From: Paracoccaceae bacterium
GTDB lineage: Bacteria; Pseudomonadota; Alphaproteobacteria; Rhodobacterales; Rhodobacteraceae
Direction of reading: 5' to 3'
Assembly (NCBI GenBank): GCA_003545125.1
Contig: DQCI01000127.1
Span: 3,396 to 10,160, forward strand
DNA length: 6,765 nucleotides
Below are positions 1 through 5,483 of this stretch, in pieces. The notes beneath the pieces were generated by a model. The model was not told the origin of the DNA. It searched no databases and worked only from the letters and a program-made list of their open reading frames with translations. Position numbers and translations under genes: made by a program. The first letter of the stretch is position 1. Every line of letters begins with the position of its first letter.

Positions 1-288
1 GCCGATGCGCCAGCCGCGCCCGCCGCGGCCACACCGGACACCGCGCCGGAGGCCGAGACTGTGACCATCGCCGCGGTTACCCCGGAGGCCGCCCCGGTCG
101 TGCCGGCGGCCCCGGACCCGACTGCCGACGCCGGGACGGAGGCGGTCATCGTCACGGCCGCCGCGACCTCGGACGCGGATGAGGGCCCGAGCTCGCGCCA
201 TGATGCCGGACCTGCCCCGGCGGTCCCCGCGAGCGCCGAATTCCGCGGCGACGGAACGCTGGTCGTGCCCGAAGAGGCGGGTCAGTAG
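1..288 (+). CDS. C-terminal end of an Ala/Pro-rich protein (5' truncated by the window)
   Basis: An open frame runs from the first base of the window to a TAG at 286-288, so only the last 95 residues are visible and the true start lies upstream. The visible part is almost all Ala, Pro, Thr, Asp, Glu and Val, with no hydrophobic segment and no recognisable domain. It looks like a disordered, acidic tail or linker. It ends in a slightly more ordered stretch with the motif FRGDGTLVVPEE. A GTG at position 61 could be read as a start, but the same composition continues upstream without a stop and no ribosome binding site is evident there, so an internal start is unlikely. I do not recognise the family. 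Such tails occur on many alphaproteobacterial envelope and RNA-processing proteins, so no function is assigned. A terminator-like hairpin follows directly, which suggests that this gene and cdd are separate units. Confidence 0.7.
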   Translation, partial: ADAPAAPAAATPDTAPEAETVTIAAVTPEAAPVVPAAPDPTADAGTEAVIVTAAATSDADEGPSSRHDAGPAPAVPASAEFRGDGTLVVPEEAGQ

Positions 289-291
289 CCC

Positions 292-322
292 GGCCCCGGT
301 TACCCCCCCCGGCCGGGGCTTT
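292..322 (+). terminator. Possible weak intrinsic terminator after the upstream gene
   Basis: GCCCCGG at 293-299 pairs perfectly with CCGGGGC at 313-319. A G-T wobble (292/320) can extend the stem, and the loop is 13 nt and C-rich. Only three T residues follow (320-322), so it is a weak intrinsic terminator at best. An alternative fold is the perfect 12-bp palindrome CCCCGGCCGGGG at 307-318. Its place 4 nt after the TAG of the preceding gene supports a 3'-end role. Confidence 0.4.
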
Positions 323-343
323 CGCCGCCGCGCGCGAATTGGC

Positions 344-371
344 TTGCGCGTCGATGCACGGTGACTAACCT
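344..371 (+). promoter_or_regulatory. Candidate promoter for the cdd-deoB-add-upp operon
   Basis: TTGCGC at 344-349 and TAACCT at 366-371 are separated by 16 bp and resemble a weak sigma-70 type -35/-10 pair. They lie 34 nt upstream of the cdd start, after the putative terminator of the preceding gene. Overlapping the downstream edge is a small dyad, TTGGTCCAA (371-379), which could be an operator half or chance. This is the only gap ahead of the operon, so a promoter is expected in it, but the exact boxes are a judgement by eye. Confidence 0.3.
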
Positions 372-404
372 TGGTCCAACCGGTCAAAAAACGGAAGCGC
401 GCCG

Positions 405-812
405 ATGTCTCCAGCCATCACTCTAGTCGATGAAGCAAAAACCATACGCGAGAACGCCCACGCGCCGTATTCGGGCTTCAAGGTCGGCGCGGCGATCCGC
501 ACCGCGTCGGGCCGGGTTTTCACCGGCGTGAACGTCGAGAACGCCGCCTATCCGGAGGGCACCTGCGCCGAAGCGGGCGCGATCGCGGCGATGGTCGCGG
601 CGGGGGAGGCGCAGATCATTGAGGTGGCGGTGATCGGCGACGCGCCGGACCCGGTCACCCCGTGCGGCGGGTGCCGCCAGAAGATCGCCGAGTTCGCGCC
701 CCCGGGCGTGCCGGTGACCATGGCCAACCTGAAAGGCGATGCGGTCACGATGAAGATCGAGGAGCTGCTGCCGCGCGCCTTCGCCAAGGCGCAGATGGAG
801 ACCGGGACATGA
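405..812 (+). CDS. cdd: Cytidine deaminase
   Basis: Cdd hydrolytically deaminates cytidine and deoxycytidine to uridine and deoxyuridine in the cytosol (pyrimidine salvage). The 135-residue length matches the small homotetrameric class. The zinc site is complete: Cys54 and the catalytic Glu56 in the TCAEAGA motif, and Cys87 and Cys90 in PCGGCRQ. The substrate-binding Phe25 (YSGFKVGAA) and the NVEN motif (43-46) are also present. The ATG at 405 has a GGAAG ribosome binding site at 393-397 with 7 nt spacing. It is the first gene of the operon, and its TGA overlaps the deoB ATG by 4 nt, so the two are probably translationally coupled. One oddity: the residue after the catalytic Glu is Ala57, where Bacillus-type three-cysteine enzymes carry Arg (CAER). 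Identification is firm. Confidence 0.96.
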   Translation: MSPAITLVDEAKTIRENAHAPYSGFKVGAAIRTASGRVFTGVNVENAAYPEGTCAEAGAIAAMVAAGEAQIIEVAVIGDAPDPVTPCGGCRQKIAEFAPPGVPVTMANLKGDAVTMKIEELLPRAFAKAQMETGT

Positions 813-2020
813 GCCGTGCCTTCCTGGTTGTGCTCGACAGCGTCGGTATCGGCGGCGCCCCGGATGCGGACAGCTTCTTCAACGACGGCGTGCCCGACAC
901 CGGGGCGAACACGCTTGCACATATCGCCGAGGCCTGTGCGGCGGGCAAAGCCGACATCGGCCGCACCGGGCCGCTCGCCCTGCCCACCCTCGACGGGCTC
1001 GGGCTCGGCGCTGCGCTGGAGCTCGCCTCCGGGGCGCGCGCACCGGGCCTTGGCGCCGCGCCGCAGGGCCTCTGGGGCGCGGCGACCGAGATGAGCCGGG
1101 GCAAGGACACGCCCTCGGGCCACTGGGAGATCGCCGGCGTCCCGGTGCCTTTCGACTGGACCTATTTTCCGGTCGTCGAACCCGCCTTTCCGCCGGATGT
1201 GACCGCGGCGCTGATTGACGCCGGCGGGGCGGGGGGCGTGCTCGGCAACAAGCACAGCTCGGGCACGGTGATCCTCGACGAGCTGGGCGCGGAACACGTC
1301 GCGACCGGCAAGCCCATCGTTTACACCTCCGGCGACTCGGTGGTGCAGATCGCCGCCCACGAACAGGCCTTCGGGCTCGACCGGCTCTACGCCATGTGCG
1401 AGGCCGTCGCGCCGATGCTGCACGCAATGCGGGTCGGACGGGTGATCGCGCGCCCCTTCGTCGGCGATCCGAAGACGGGGTTCAGCCGGACCACGAACCG
1501 CCGGGACTTCTCGCTCGAGCCGCCGTCACCAACGCTGATGGACTGGGCGCAAGCCGCGGGCCGCCCGGTGCACGCCGTCGGCAAGATCGACGACATCTTC
1601 GCCCACCGTGGCATGGACAGCGGTATCCACGGCACGGATGCGGACCTGTTCGAGGCGCTGGTGGGCTGGGGCGAACGGGCCGAGGCGGGCGCGCTGGTTT
1701 TTGCCAATTTCGTCGAGTTCGATTCCAAATACGGCCACCGGCGCGATGTCGCGGGCTACGCGCGCCACCTCGAATGGTTCGACCGCGAACTTCCGCGGTT
1801 CTTCGCCACCTTGCGCGCGGGCGACCTTGCGCTCTTCACCGCCGACCATGGCAACGACCCCAGCTGGATCGGCACCGACCACACCCGCGAACGGGTTCCG
1901 CTCATCGGCTGGGGCGCGGGTGCGCGCGGCGTCGGGCAGGTGGGTTTCGCCGATATCGGCGCCAGCGTGGCCGCCCACCTCGGTCTCGACGCGCGCGGGA
2001 CGGGGACGAGTTTCCTGTGA
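809..2020 (+). CDS. deoB: Phosphopentomutase
   Basis: DeoB interconverts ribose-1-phosphate or deoxyribose-1-phosphate with the 5-phosphates, passing nucleoside-derived sugars to central metabolism. It is a cytosolic member of the alkaline phosphatase superfamily. The 403-residue length is normal for the family. Metal-site residues of the family can be placed: Asp10 (VLDSVGIGG), Thr101 as the likely phosphorylated residue (KDTPSGHWE), Asp305 and His310 (FDSKYGHRRD), Asp346 and His347 (TADHGND) and His358 (GTDHTRE). The frame stays open upstream to position 662 inside cdd. I chose the ATG at 809 because the protein then starts exactly at the conserved N-terminal metal motif and gives the ATGA overlap with the cdd stop. 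A GC-rich hairpin spacer follows the TGA. The cluster contains no nucleoside phosphorylase to supply its substrate. Identification is firm. Confidence 0.96.
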   Translation: MSRAFLVVLDSVGIGGAPDADSFFNDGVPDTGANTLAHIAEACAAGKADIGRTGPLALPTLDGLGLGAALELASGARAPGLGAAPQGLWGAATEMSRGKDTPSGHWEIAGVPVPFDWTYFPVVEPAFPPDVTAALIDAGGAGGVLGNKHSSGTVILDELGAEHVATGKPIVYTSGDSVVQIAAHEQAFGLDRLYAMCEAVAPMLHAMRVGRVIARPFVGDPKTGFSRTTNRRDFSLEPPSPTLMDWAQAAGRPVHAVGKIDDIFAHRGMDSGIHGTDADLFEALVGWGERAEAGALVFANFVEFDSKYGHRRDVAGYARHLEWFDRELPRFFATLRAGDLALFTADHGNDPSWIGTDHTRERVPLIGWGAGARGVGQVGFADIGASVAAHLGLDARGTGTSFL

Positions 2021-2036
2021 CCCGATCCGGCATGCT

Positions 2037-2097
2037 CCCGTCAAGACCGGGCGCCGCCCCGGCGTCAGCCGGGGCCCCCGCGCCGCGTCAGCGGCGC
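2037..2097 (+). repeat. Serial GC-rich hairpins with GTCA loops in the deoB-add spacer
   Basis: Two perfect hairpins sit side by side. GCCCCGGC (2056-2063) pairs with GCCGGGGC (2068-2075) around a GTCA loop. GCGCCGC (2080-2086) pairs with GCGGCGC (2091-2097) around the same GTCA loop. A weaker upstream one pairs CCCG (2037-2040) with CGGG (2048-2051) and also carries GTCA, at 2040-2043. The GTCA copies begin at 2040, 2064 and 2087, a spacing of 23-24 nt. No T-run follows, so this is not an intrinsic terminator. It could be a repetitive extragenic palindrome, an mRNA-stabilising element or a pause site that sets add/upp expression against cdd/deoB. Confidence 0.6.
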
Positions 2098-2126
2098 CCC
2101 CGCCCGCCGCAGGCGAAGGATACACC

Positions 2127-3116
2127 ATGACTTACAAGGACGTCCCCAAAGTCGAACTGCACCACCACATCGAAGGCGCCGCGCCGCCGGCCCTCGTGCG
2201 CGATATGGCGCGGGCGCGTGGATTAGACATTTCGCACATTTTTGATGCGCAAGGCGCGTATTCCTACCGCGACTTCTTGCAGTTTCTCAATGTCTATGAG
2301 GTTGCGACCCGTCCCTTCTCCTCGCCCGACGACTATGCGCTGCTGATGGCGGTCGTGGCCGGTGAAGCGGCGGAGCAGGGCGTCGTCTATCTCGAGACCT
2401 TCCTGTCGCCCGACTTCTGCGGCGGGCGCGATCCGGTCGCCTGGCAGGAGTACCTCGCGGCCATGATCGAGGCCGCCGCCTCCGCCGAACAGCTCGGGAT
2501 CACGCTGCGCGGTATCGTCACGGCGGTGCGCCATTCCGGTCCCGAAGCCGCCCGTGAAACCGCAGTCTGCGCCCAGGAGACGGCGGGCGATTTCATCGTC
2601 GGGTTCGGCATGGGCGGCGACGAGAACGCCGGCGCCACCGCCGAATTCGCCTATGCCTTCGACATGGCCCGTGAGGCCGGGCTCAGGCTTACCTCCCACG
2701 CCGGGGAATGGGCGGGGCCTGCCTCGGTGCGCGATGCGCTCACCCATCTCAAGGTCGAGCGGATCGGTCACGGCGTACGCGCCATCGAGGATCCGGAGCT
2801 TGTCGCGCTGCTCGCCGACACCGGCACCGTGCTCGAGGTCTGCCCCGGGTCCAACGTCGCCCTCGGGGTCTACCCGTCCTGGGAGGCGCACCCGATCGCG
2901 CGGTTGCGCGACGCCGGCGTGAAGGTGACCGTCTCCACCGATGACCCGCCGTTCTTCCACACCAACATGACGCGCGAATTCGAGGAGCTCGAGCGGGCGT
3001 TCGGCTGGGGCCTGAGCGAATTCGCCGCGCTCAATCGGGTGGCCCTCGATGCCGCCTTCTGTGATGATGCAACGCGCGCAGAGATCGCCAAAAGACTGGA
3101 GCCCGCCGATGCTTGA
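2127..3116 (+). CDS. add: Adenosine deaminase
   Basis: Add hydrolytically deaminates adenosine and deoxyadenosine to inosine and deoxyinosine (cytosolic purine salvage). The 329-residue length fits the family. The catalytic set of the amidohydrolase fold is complete: zinc ligands His12 and His14 (ELHHHIEGA), GGDE at 163-166, zinc ligand His191 and catalytic Glu194 (SHAGE), His215 (RIGHG), and Asp272-Asp273 (STDDPP). The GGDE motif favours adenosine over adenine: adenine deaminases of the yeast Aah1 type have a different motif there. HHH replaces the commoner HxH core such as HLH, and both ligands are kept. The ATG at 2127 has a clear GAAGGA site (2115-2120) 6 nt upstream. The frame also runs back through deoB, but that part is a shadow. 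The 3' end overlaps upp by 8 nt. Confidence 0.93.
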   Translation: MTYKDVPKVELHHHIEGAAPPALVRDMARARGLDISHIFDAQGAYSYRDFLQFLNVYEVATRPFSSPDDYALLMAVVAGEAAEQGVVYLETFLSPDFCGGRDPVAWQEYLAAMIEAAASAEQLGITLRGIVTAVRHSGPEAARETAVCAQETAGDFIVGFGMGGDENAGATAEFAYAFDMAREAGLRLTSHAGEWAGPASVRDALTHLKVERIGHGVRAIEDPELVALLADTGTVLEVCPGSNVALGVYPSWEAHPIARLRDAGVKVTVSTDDPPFFHTNMTREFEELERAFGWGLSEFAALNRVALDAAFCDDATRAEIAKRLEPADA

Positions 3117-3741
3117 CCACCTGATTGTCGTGAAACACCCGCTCGTGCAGCACAAGCTCACGCTGATGCGCCAGAAGGACACCTCGACGGCCGTCTTCCG
3201 CCAGCTCTTGCGGGAAATCTCGCTGCTGCTTGCCTACGAGGTCACCAGCGAACTGCCGATGACCACCCGCACCATCGAGACGCCGCTCAAGGAAATGGAG
3301 GCTCCGATCCTCGCCGGCAAGAAAATGGCGCTGGTTTCGATCCTGCGGGCCGGCAACGGGCTTCTGGACGGGGTGCTCGAACTGATTCCGTCGGCCCGGG
3401 TCGGGTTCGTCGGGCTCTACCGCAACGAAGAGACGCTGGAGCCGGTGCAGTATTATTTCAAGGTGCCTGCCGAAATCGAAGACCGGCTGGTCATCGTCGT
3501 CGACCCGATGCTCGCGACCGGCAACAGCTCGGTCGCGGCGGTGGATCTGCTCAAGGAACGCGGTGCGACGAACATCCGCTTTCTCTGTCTGCTCGCGGCA
3601 CCCGAGGGGGTTGAGCGCATGGGTCAAGCCCACCCGGACGTGCCGATCGTGACCGCGGCGGTGGACGAAAGGCTCAACGAAAAGGGCTACATCGTGCCCG
3701 GTCTCGGCGACGCGGGCGACCGGATGTACGGAACGAAATAG
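3109..3741 (+). CDS. upp: Uracil phosphoribosyltransferase
   Basis: Upp joins uracil to PRPP to make UMP and pyrophosphate, recovering the base released by pyrimidine nucleoside breakdown. The 210-residue length equals that of typical bacterial enzymes. The PRPP-binding loop [10 protein letters not shown] is at 131-140, and the uracil-binding C-terminal signature spans 193-210 ([18 protein letters not shown]). The SILRAG segment near residue 85 is also typical. The loop reads ATGNS where E. coli has ATGGS, a modest variation. The frame continues upstream to 3049 inside add. I placed the start at ATG 3109 because the protein then begins at the conserved N terminus ([13 protein letters not shown]) and has GGAG at 3098-3101, 7 nt upstream. 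The start lies inside the add coding sequence, so coupling to add is likely. It is the last gene of the salvage operon. No terminator follows it. Confidence 0.96.
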   Translation: MLDHLIVVKHPLVQHKLTLMRQKDTSTAVFRQLLREISLLLAYEVTSELPMTTRTIETPLKEMEAPILAGKKMALVSILRAGNGLLDGVLELIPSARVGFVGLYRNEETLEPVQYYFKVPAEIEDRLVIVVDPMLATGNSSVAAVDLLKERGATNIRFLCLLAAPEGVERMGQAHPDVPIVTAAVDERLNEKGYIVPGLGDAGDRMYGTK

Positions 3742-3765
3742 TGCAAGTTCGGCCCAATTAGGCGG

Positions 3766-3840
3766 GATTCCACCCAAAAACTGGTTCGAATAGTGCCAGC
3801 CTCTGGACTCGTGACCTGCGACTCGGCAATGTGGCGCCAC
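3766..3840 (+). promoter_or_regulatory. Cluster of GANTC sites and a 10-bp palindrome upstream of the SPOR gene
   Basis: The 119-bp spacer between upp and the SPOR gene holds three GANTC sites: GATTC 3766-3770, GACTC 3806-3810 and GACTC 3820-3824. It also has a perfect palindrome, GTGGCGCCAC, at 3831-3840. GANTC is the site of the alphaproteobacterial CcrM methyltransferase, and methylated GANTC in promoters recruits GcrA, which controls several division genes in Caulobacter. I cannot point to convincing -35/-10 boxes or a terminator for upp here, so the cluster is a regulatory candidate only. Confidence 0.3.
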
Positions 3841-3860
3841 AAATGTCGGGGGACAGGGAT

Positions 3861-5099
3861 ATGAAATTTCCAGCATCGTTGGGTGCTCTGGCCATCGTGG
3901 CCGCGTCAATGGGCACCGCTGCTACAGCACTGACACTGGCGCAGGCGGCCACGCCTGCGGAAACACCGCCGGGCGGGTATTCGAAGGACGTTTACGTCGA
4001 CAGCCGCGGCTGCGTCTATGTGCGCGCCTCGATCGGCTCGACGGTCAACTGGGTGCCGCGGCTCACCCGTGACCGCGAGACGGTGGTCTGCGGCATGACG
4101 CCGACCGCAGCCGTCGCCAGCACGTCCGCGACACCGCTGGCCCCGCCCGCACCGCCGCCGCCGGCCGCCGTGATGCCCGTGCGCGCGCCGTCTGGGTCGG
4201 CTGTGCACGGCGTGCCAACGCCGCAGCCTGCGTCCTATTCGGTGCCGGCCACGGGGCAGGGTGCCGGGTCGTATGTTGCCGCAGGGTCGACGGCCGTCAC
4301 CCGGACGATGGAAGTGACCTGCCGGACCGACGGCTCGAGCGCCCGGGTCCGGATCGGCGGCGACACCATCGCGGTCAGCTGTCCGCGGGGCATGACGCGC
4401 GCGACCTCCTATGTCGTGACCCATGCCGATGGCAGCCGCTCGCGGCTGGTGGCCTATCCGGCCCCGGCCGGCACGGGCCTCGCGGCGGGACACATGCAAC
4501 CTGGCGGGCGGGTCGTCATCGGCGGGGTGCCCCCCGGTGCGCCCAACACCGCCTTCGGCAACGGCTACGGCATCACCACGTCGGCCGGACCGGTCGATCC
4601 GGTGCCGAACGCCGCCTACACGGCCGTTCCGGCGGCCACCGCGCGCCCGGTCCAGATCCCGACCGGGTACCGCCCGGCGTGGGAAGACGATCGGCTGAAT
4701 CCCTATCGGGGGCCGAGGACGCCCTATGGCGACGCGCAGATGGGCGCGGTGCTCGACACCACCAAGGTACCGATGCCGGCGGCCGAGGCGACATATGTGC
4801 GGACCGCGACAGCGCAGACGGTGGTCGGCAGCAAGAGCCAGCCCGCCGCGGCCGCCCCCGCATCCGCGCCCAAGCTGGCGCCCGGCGCGCGCTACGTGCA
4901 GGTCGGGGCCTTCGGTGTCGCCGGGAATGCCAAGAATGCGCTGGCGAATCTGCGCGGTCTTGGCTTCAGCGCGGCGACGGCGCGGACAGGCTCGGGGCTG
5001 ACCCTTGTCATGGCCGGGCCGTTTGCCAGCACGGCCGACATCAAGCGCGCCCTCACCACCCTGCGGGGGCACTACCCGGACGCCTACACGCGCGGCTAG
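3861..5099 (+). CDS. Secreted SPOR-domain protein (peptidoglycan/septum associated)
   Basis: This is a 412-residue exported protein. Residues 1-29 form a signal peptide: Lys2, a hydrophobic core through Ala/Val/Leu, and an LAQA cleavage region before ATPAE. A compact domain follows at about 40-80 (YVDSRGCVYVRA to VVCG, Cys51 and Cys77), then a Pro/Ala linker, a second Cys pair (Cys154, Cys174) and a low-complexity Pro/Gly-rich region with the motif WEDDRLNPYRGPRT near 274-287. The C terminus (about 343-412, starting at RYVQVGAF) is a SPOR domain, which in known cases binds denuded glycan strands at division septa. I recall similarly built SPOR proteins from Rhodobacterales. The ATG at 3861 has GGGGGA (3848-3853) 7 nt upstream and puts the signal peptide at the N terminus. 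A GTG at 3831 would add 10 residues and is less likely. Partner proteins and exact role are unknown. Confidence 0.85.
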   Translation: MKFPASLGALAIVAASMGTAATALTLAQAATPAETPPGGYSKDVYVDSRGCVYVRASIGSTVNWVPRLTRDRETVVCGMTPTAAVASTSATPLAPPAPPPPAAVMPVRAPSGSAVHGVPTPQPASYSVPATGQGAGSYVAAGSTAVTRTMEVTCRTDGSSARVRIGGDTIAVSCPRGMTRATSYVVTHADGSRSRLVAYPAPAGTGLAAGHMQPGGRVVIGGVPPGAPNTAFGNGYGITTSAGPVDPVPNAAYTAVPAATARPVQIPTGYRPAWEDDRLNPYRGPRTPYGDAQMGAVLDTTKVPMPAAEATYVRTATAQTVVGSKSQPAAAAPASAPKLAPGARYVQVGAFGVAGNAKNALANLRGLGFSAATARTGSGLTLVMAGPFASTADIKRALTTLRGHYPDAYTRG

Positions 5100-5105
5100 A
5101 CCCGG

Positions 5106-5120
5106 GCCGGGCGCCCCGGC
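5106..5120 (+). other. Small GC hairpin after the SPOR gene stop codon
   Basis: GCCGGG (5106-5111) pairs with CCCGGC (5115-5120) around a 3-nt loop, 6 nt after the TAG. It precedes the main terminator by 11 nt and may help block 3' exonucleases or simply reflect base composition. Confidence 0.35.
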
Positions 5121-5131
5121 AGAGATGATGC

Positions 5132-5164
5132 AGACCCCGCCGCACTCGGCGGGGTCTTTTTCTT
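5132..5164 (+). terminator. Strong rho-independent terminator
   Basis: A perfect 11-bp stem is formed by AGACCCCGCCG (5132-5142) and CGGCGGGGTCT (5147-5157) with a CACT tetraloop. It is followed by a T-rich tract (TTTTTCTT, 5157-5164). The hairpin starts 33 nt after the SPOR gene stop and ends + strand transcription from that gene, and from upp if there is read-through. It is the clearest terminator in the window. Confidence 0.93.
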
Positions 5165-5483
5165 GGTTGCCGGCAATGGGCGGGATCCGGCACCGGGATG
5201 GGACTGATTGGTTTCTTGCTGGTCGGTTGTGCCCGAGGTCACACCCCCGGAGCGCTAGGCTCTCGGTGTGCTGATTCGAGTGAAAGATATTTTAGATCAA
5301 TGGGTTGCAAAAAACGCGTAGACCCATCGGTATCCTTCCGTGACCCCGGCAGGCCTCGATCACCCGGATCAACCCACCGTCGCAACCCACGGTCGCACCC
5401 CACCGGATCAGGCAACCCGATCAGGTACTTGAGGCTTCCCGGCGCGCCGGTCCTTCGCCTGCCCGCCGGGGAGGGTGGGGAGA
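5165..5483. other. Intergenic region between convergent genes, no supportable gene
   Basis: These 319 bases separate the terminator of the SPOR gene from the 3' end of the - strand gene. The stretch 5268-5320 is more AT-rich than its surroundings and contains an inverted repeat, ATGGGT (5300-5305) with ACCCAT (5322-5327). A degenerate 13-bp tandem repeat lies at 5365-5416 and a perfect 12-bp palindrome, CCGGCGCGCCGG, at 5439-5450. An ATG at 5198 opens a frame beginning MGLIGFLLVGC, which mimics a lipoprotein signal. It lacks a good ribosome binding site and runs into the antisense of the next gene, so I do not call it. I see no tRNA, and no clear terminator for the - strand gene. Confidence 0.6.
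5365..5416. repeat. Degenerate 13-bp tandem repeat, four units
   Basis: Units on the + strand are CGGATCAACCCAC (5365-5377), CGTCGCAACCCAC (5378-5390), GGTCGCACCCCAC (5391-5403) and CGGATCAGGCAAC (5404-5416). A partial fifth, CCGATCAGG, runs to 5425. Adjacent units match at 11 of 13, 11 of 13 and 7 of 13 positions. The period is not a multiple of three, and I assign no coding frame to it. Function is unknown; it may be slippage-derived or a clustered binding site. Confidence 0.55.

Noticed and set aside
3780..3807. tRNA-like GGTTCGAAT in the upp-SPOR spacer
   Set aside because: It resembles a T-loop, but there is no matching T-stem, acceptor stem or anticodon arm, so it is a chance match.
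3031..3909. 292-codon - strand frame across upp
   Set aside because: It overlaps the conserved upp gene, has no domain and spans the upp-SPOR spacer.
3906..5072. 388-codon - strand frame across the SPOR gene
   Set aside because: Arg/Gly/His-rich shadow; the + strand frame has a signal peptide, SPOR domain and terminator in the right places.
5308..5327. T-run on the - strand near an inverted repeat as a terminator for the - strand gene
   Set aside because: The T-run lies in the loop rather than after the stem, and the site is about 160 nt beyond the stop codon, so it does not have terminator geometry.
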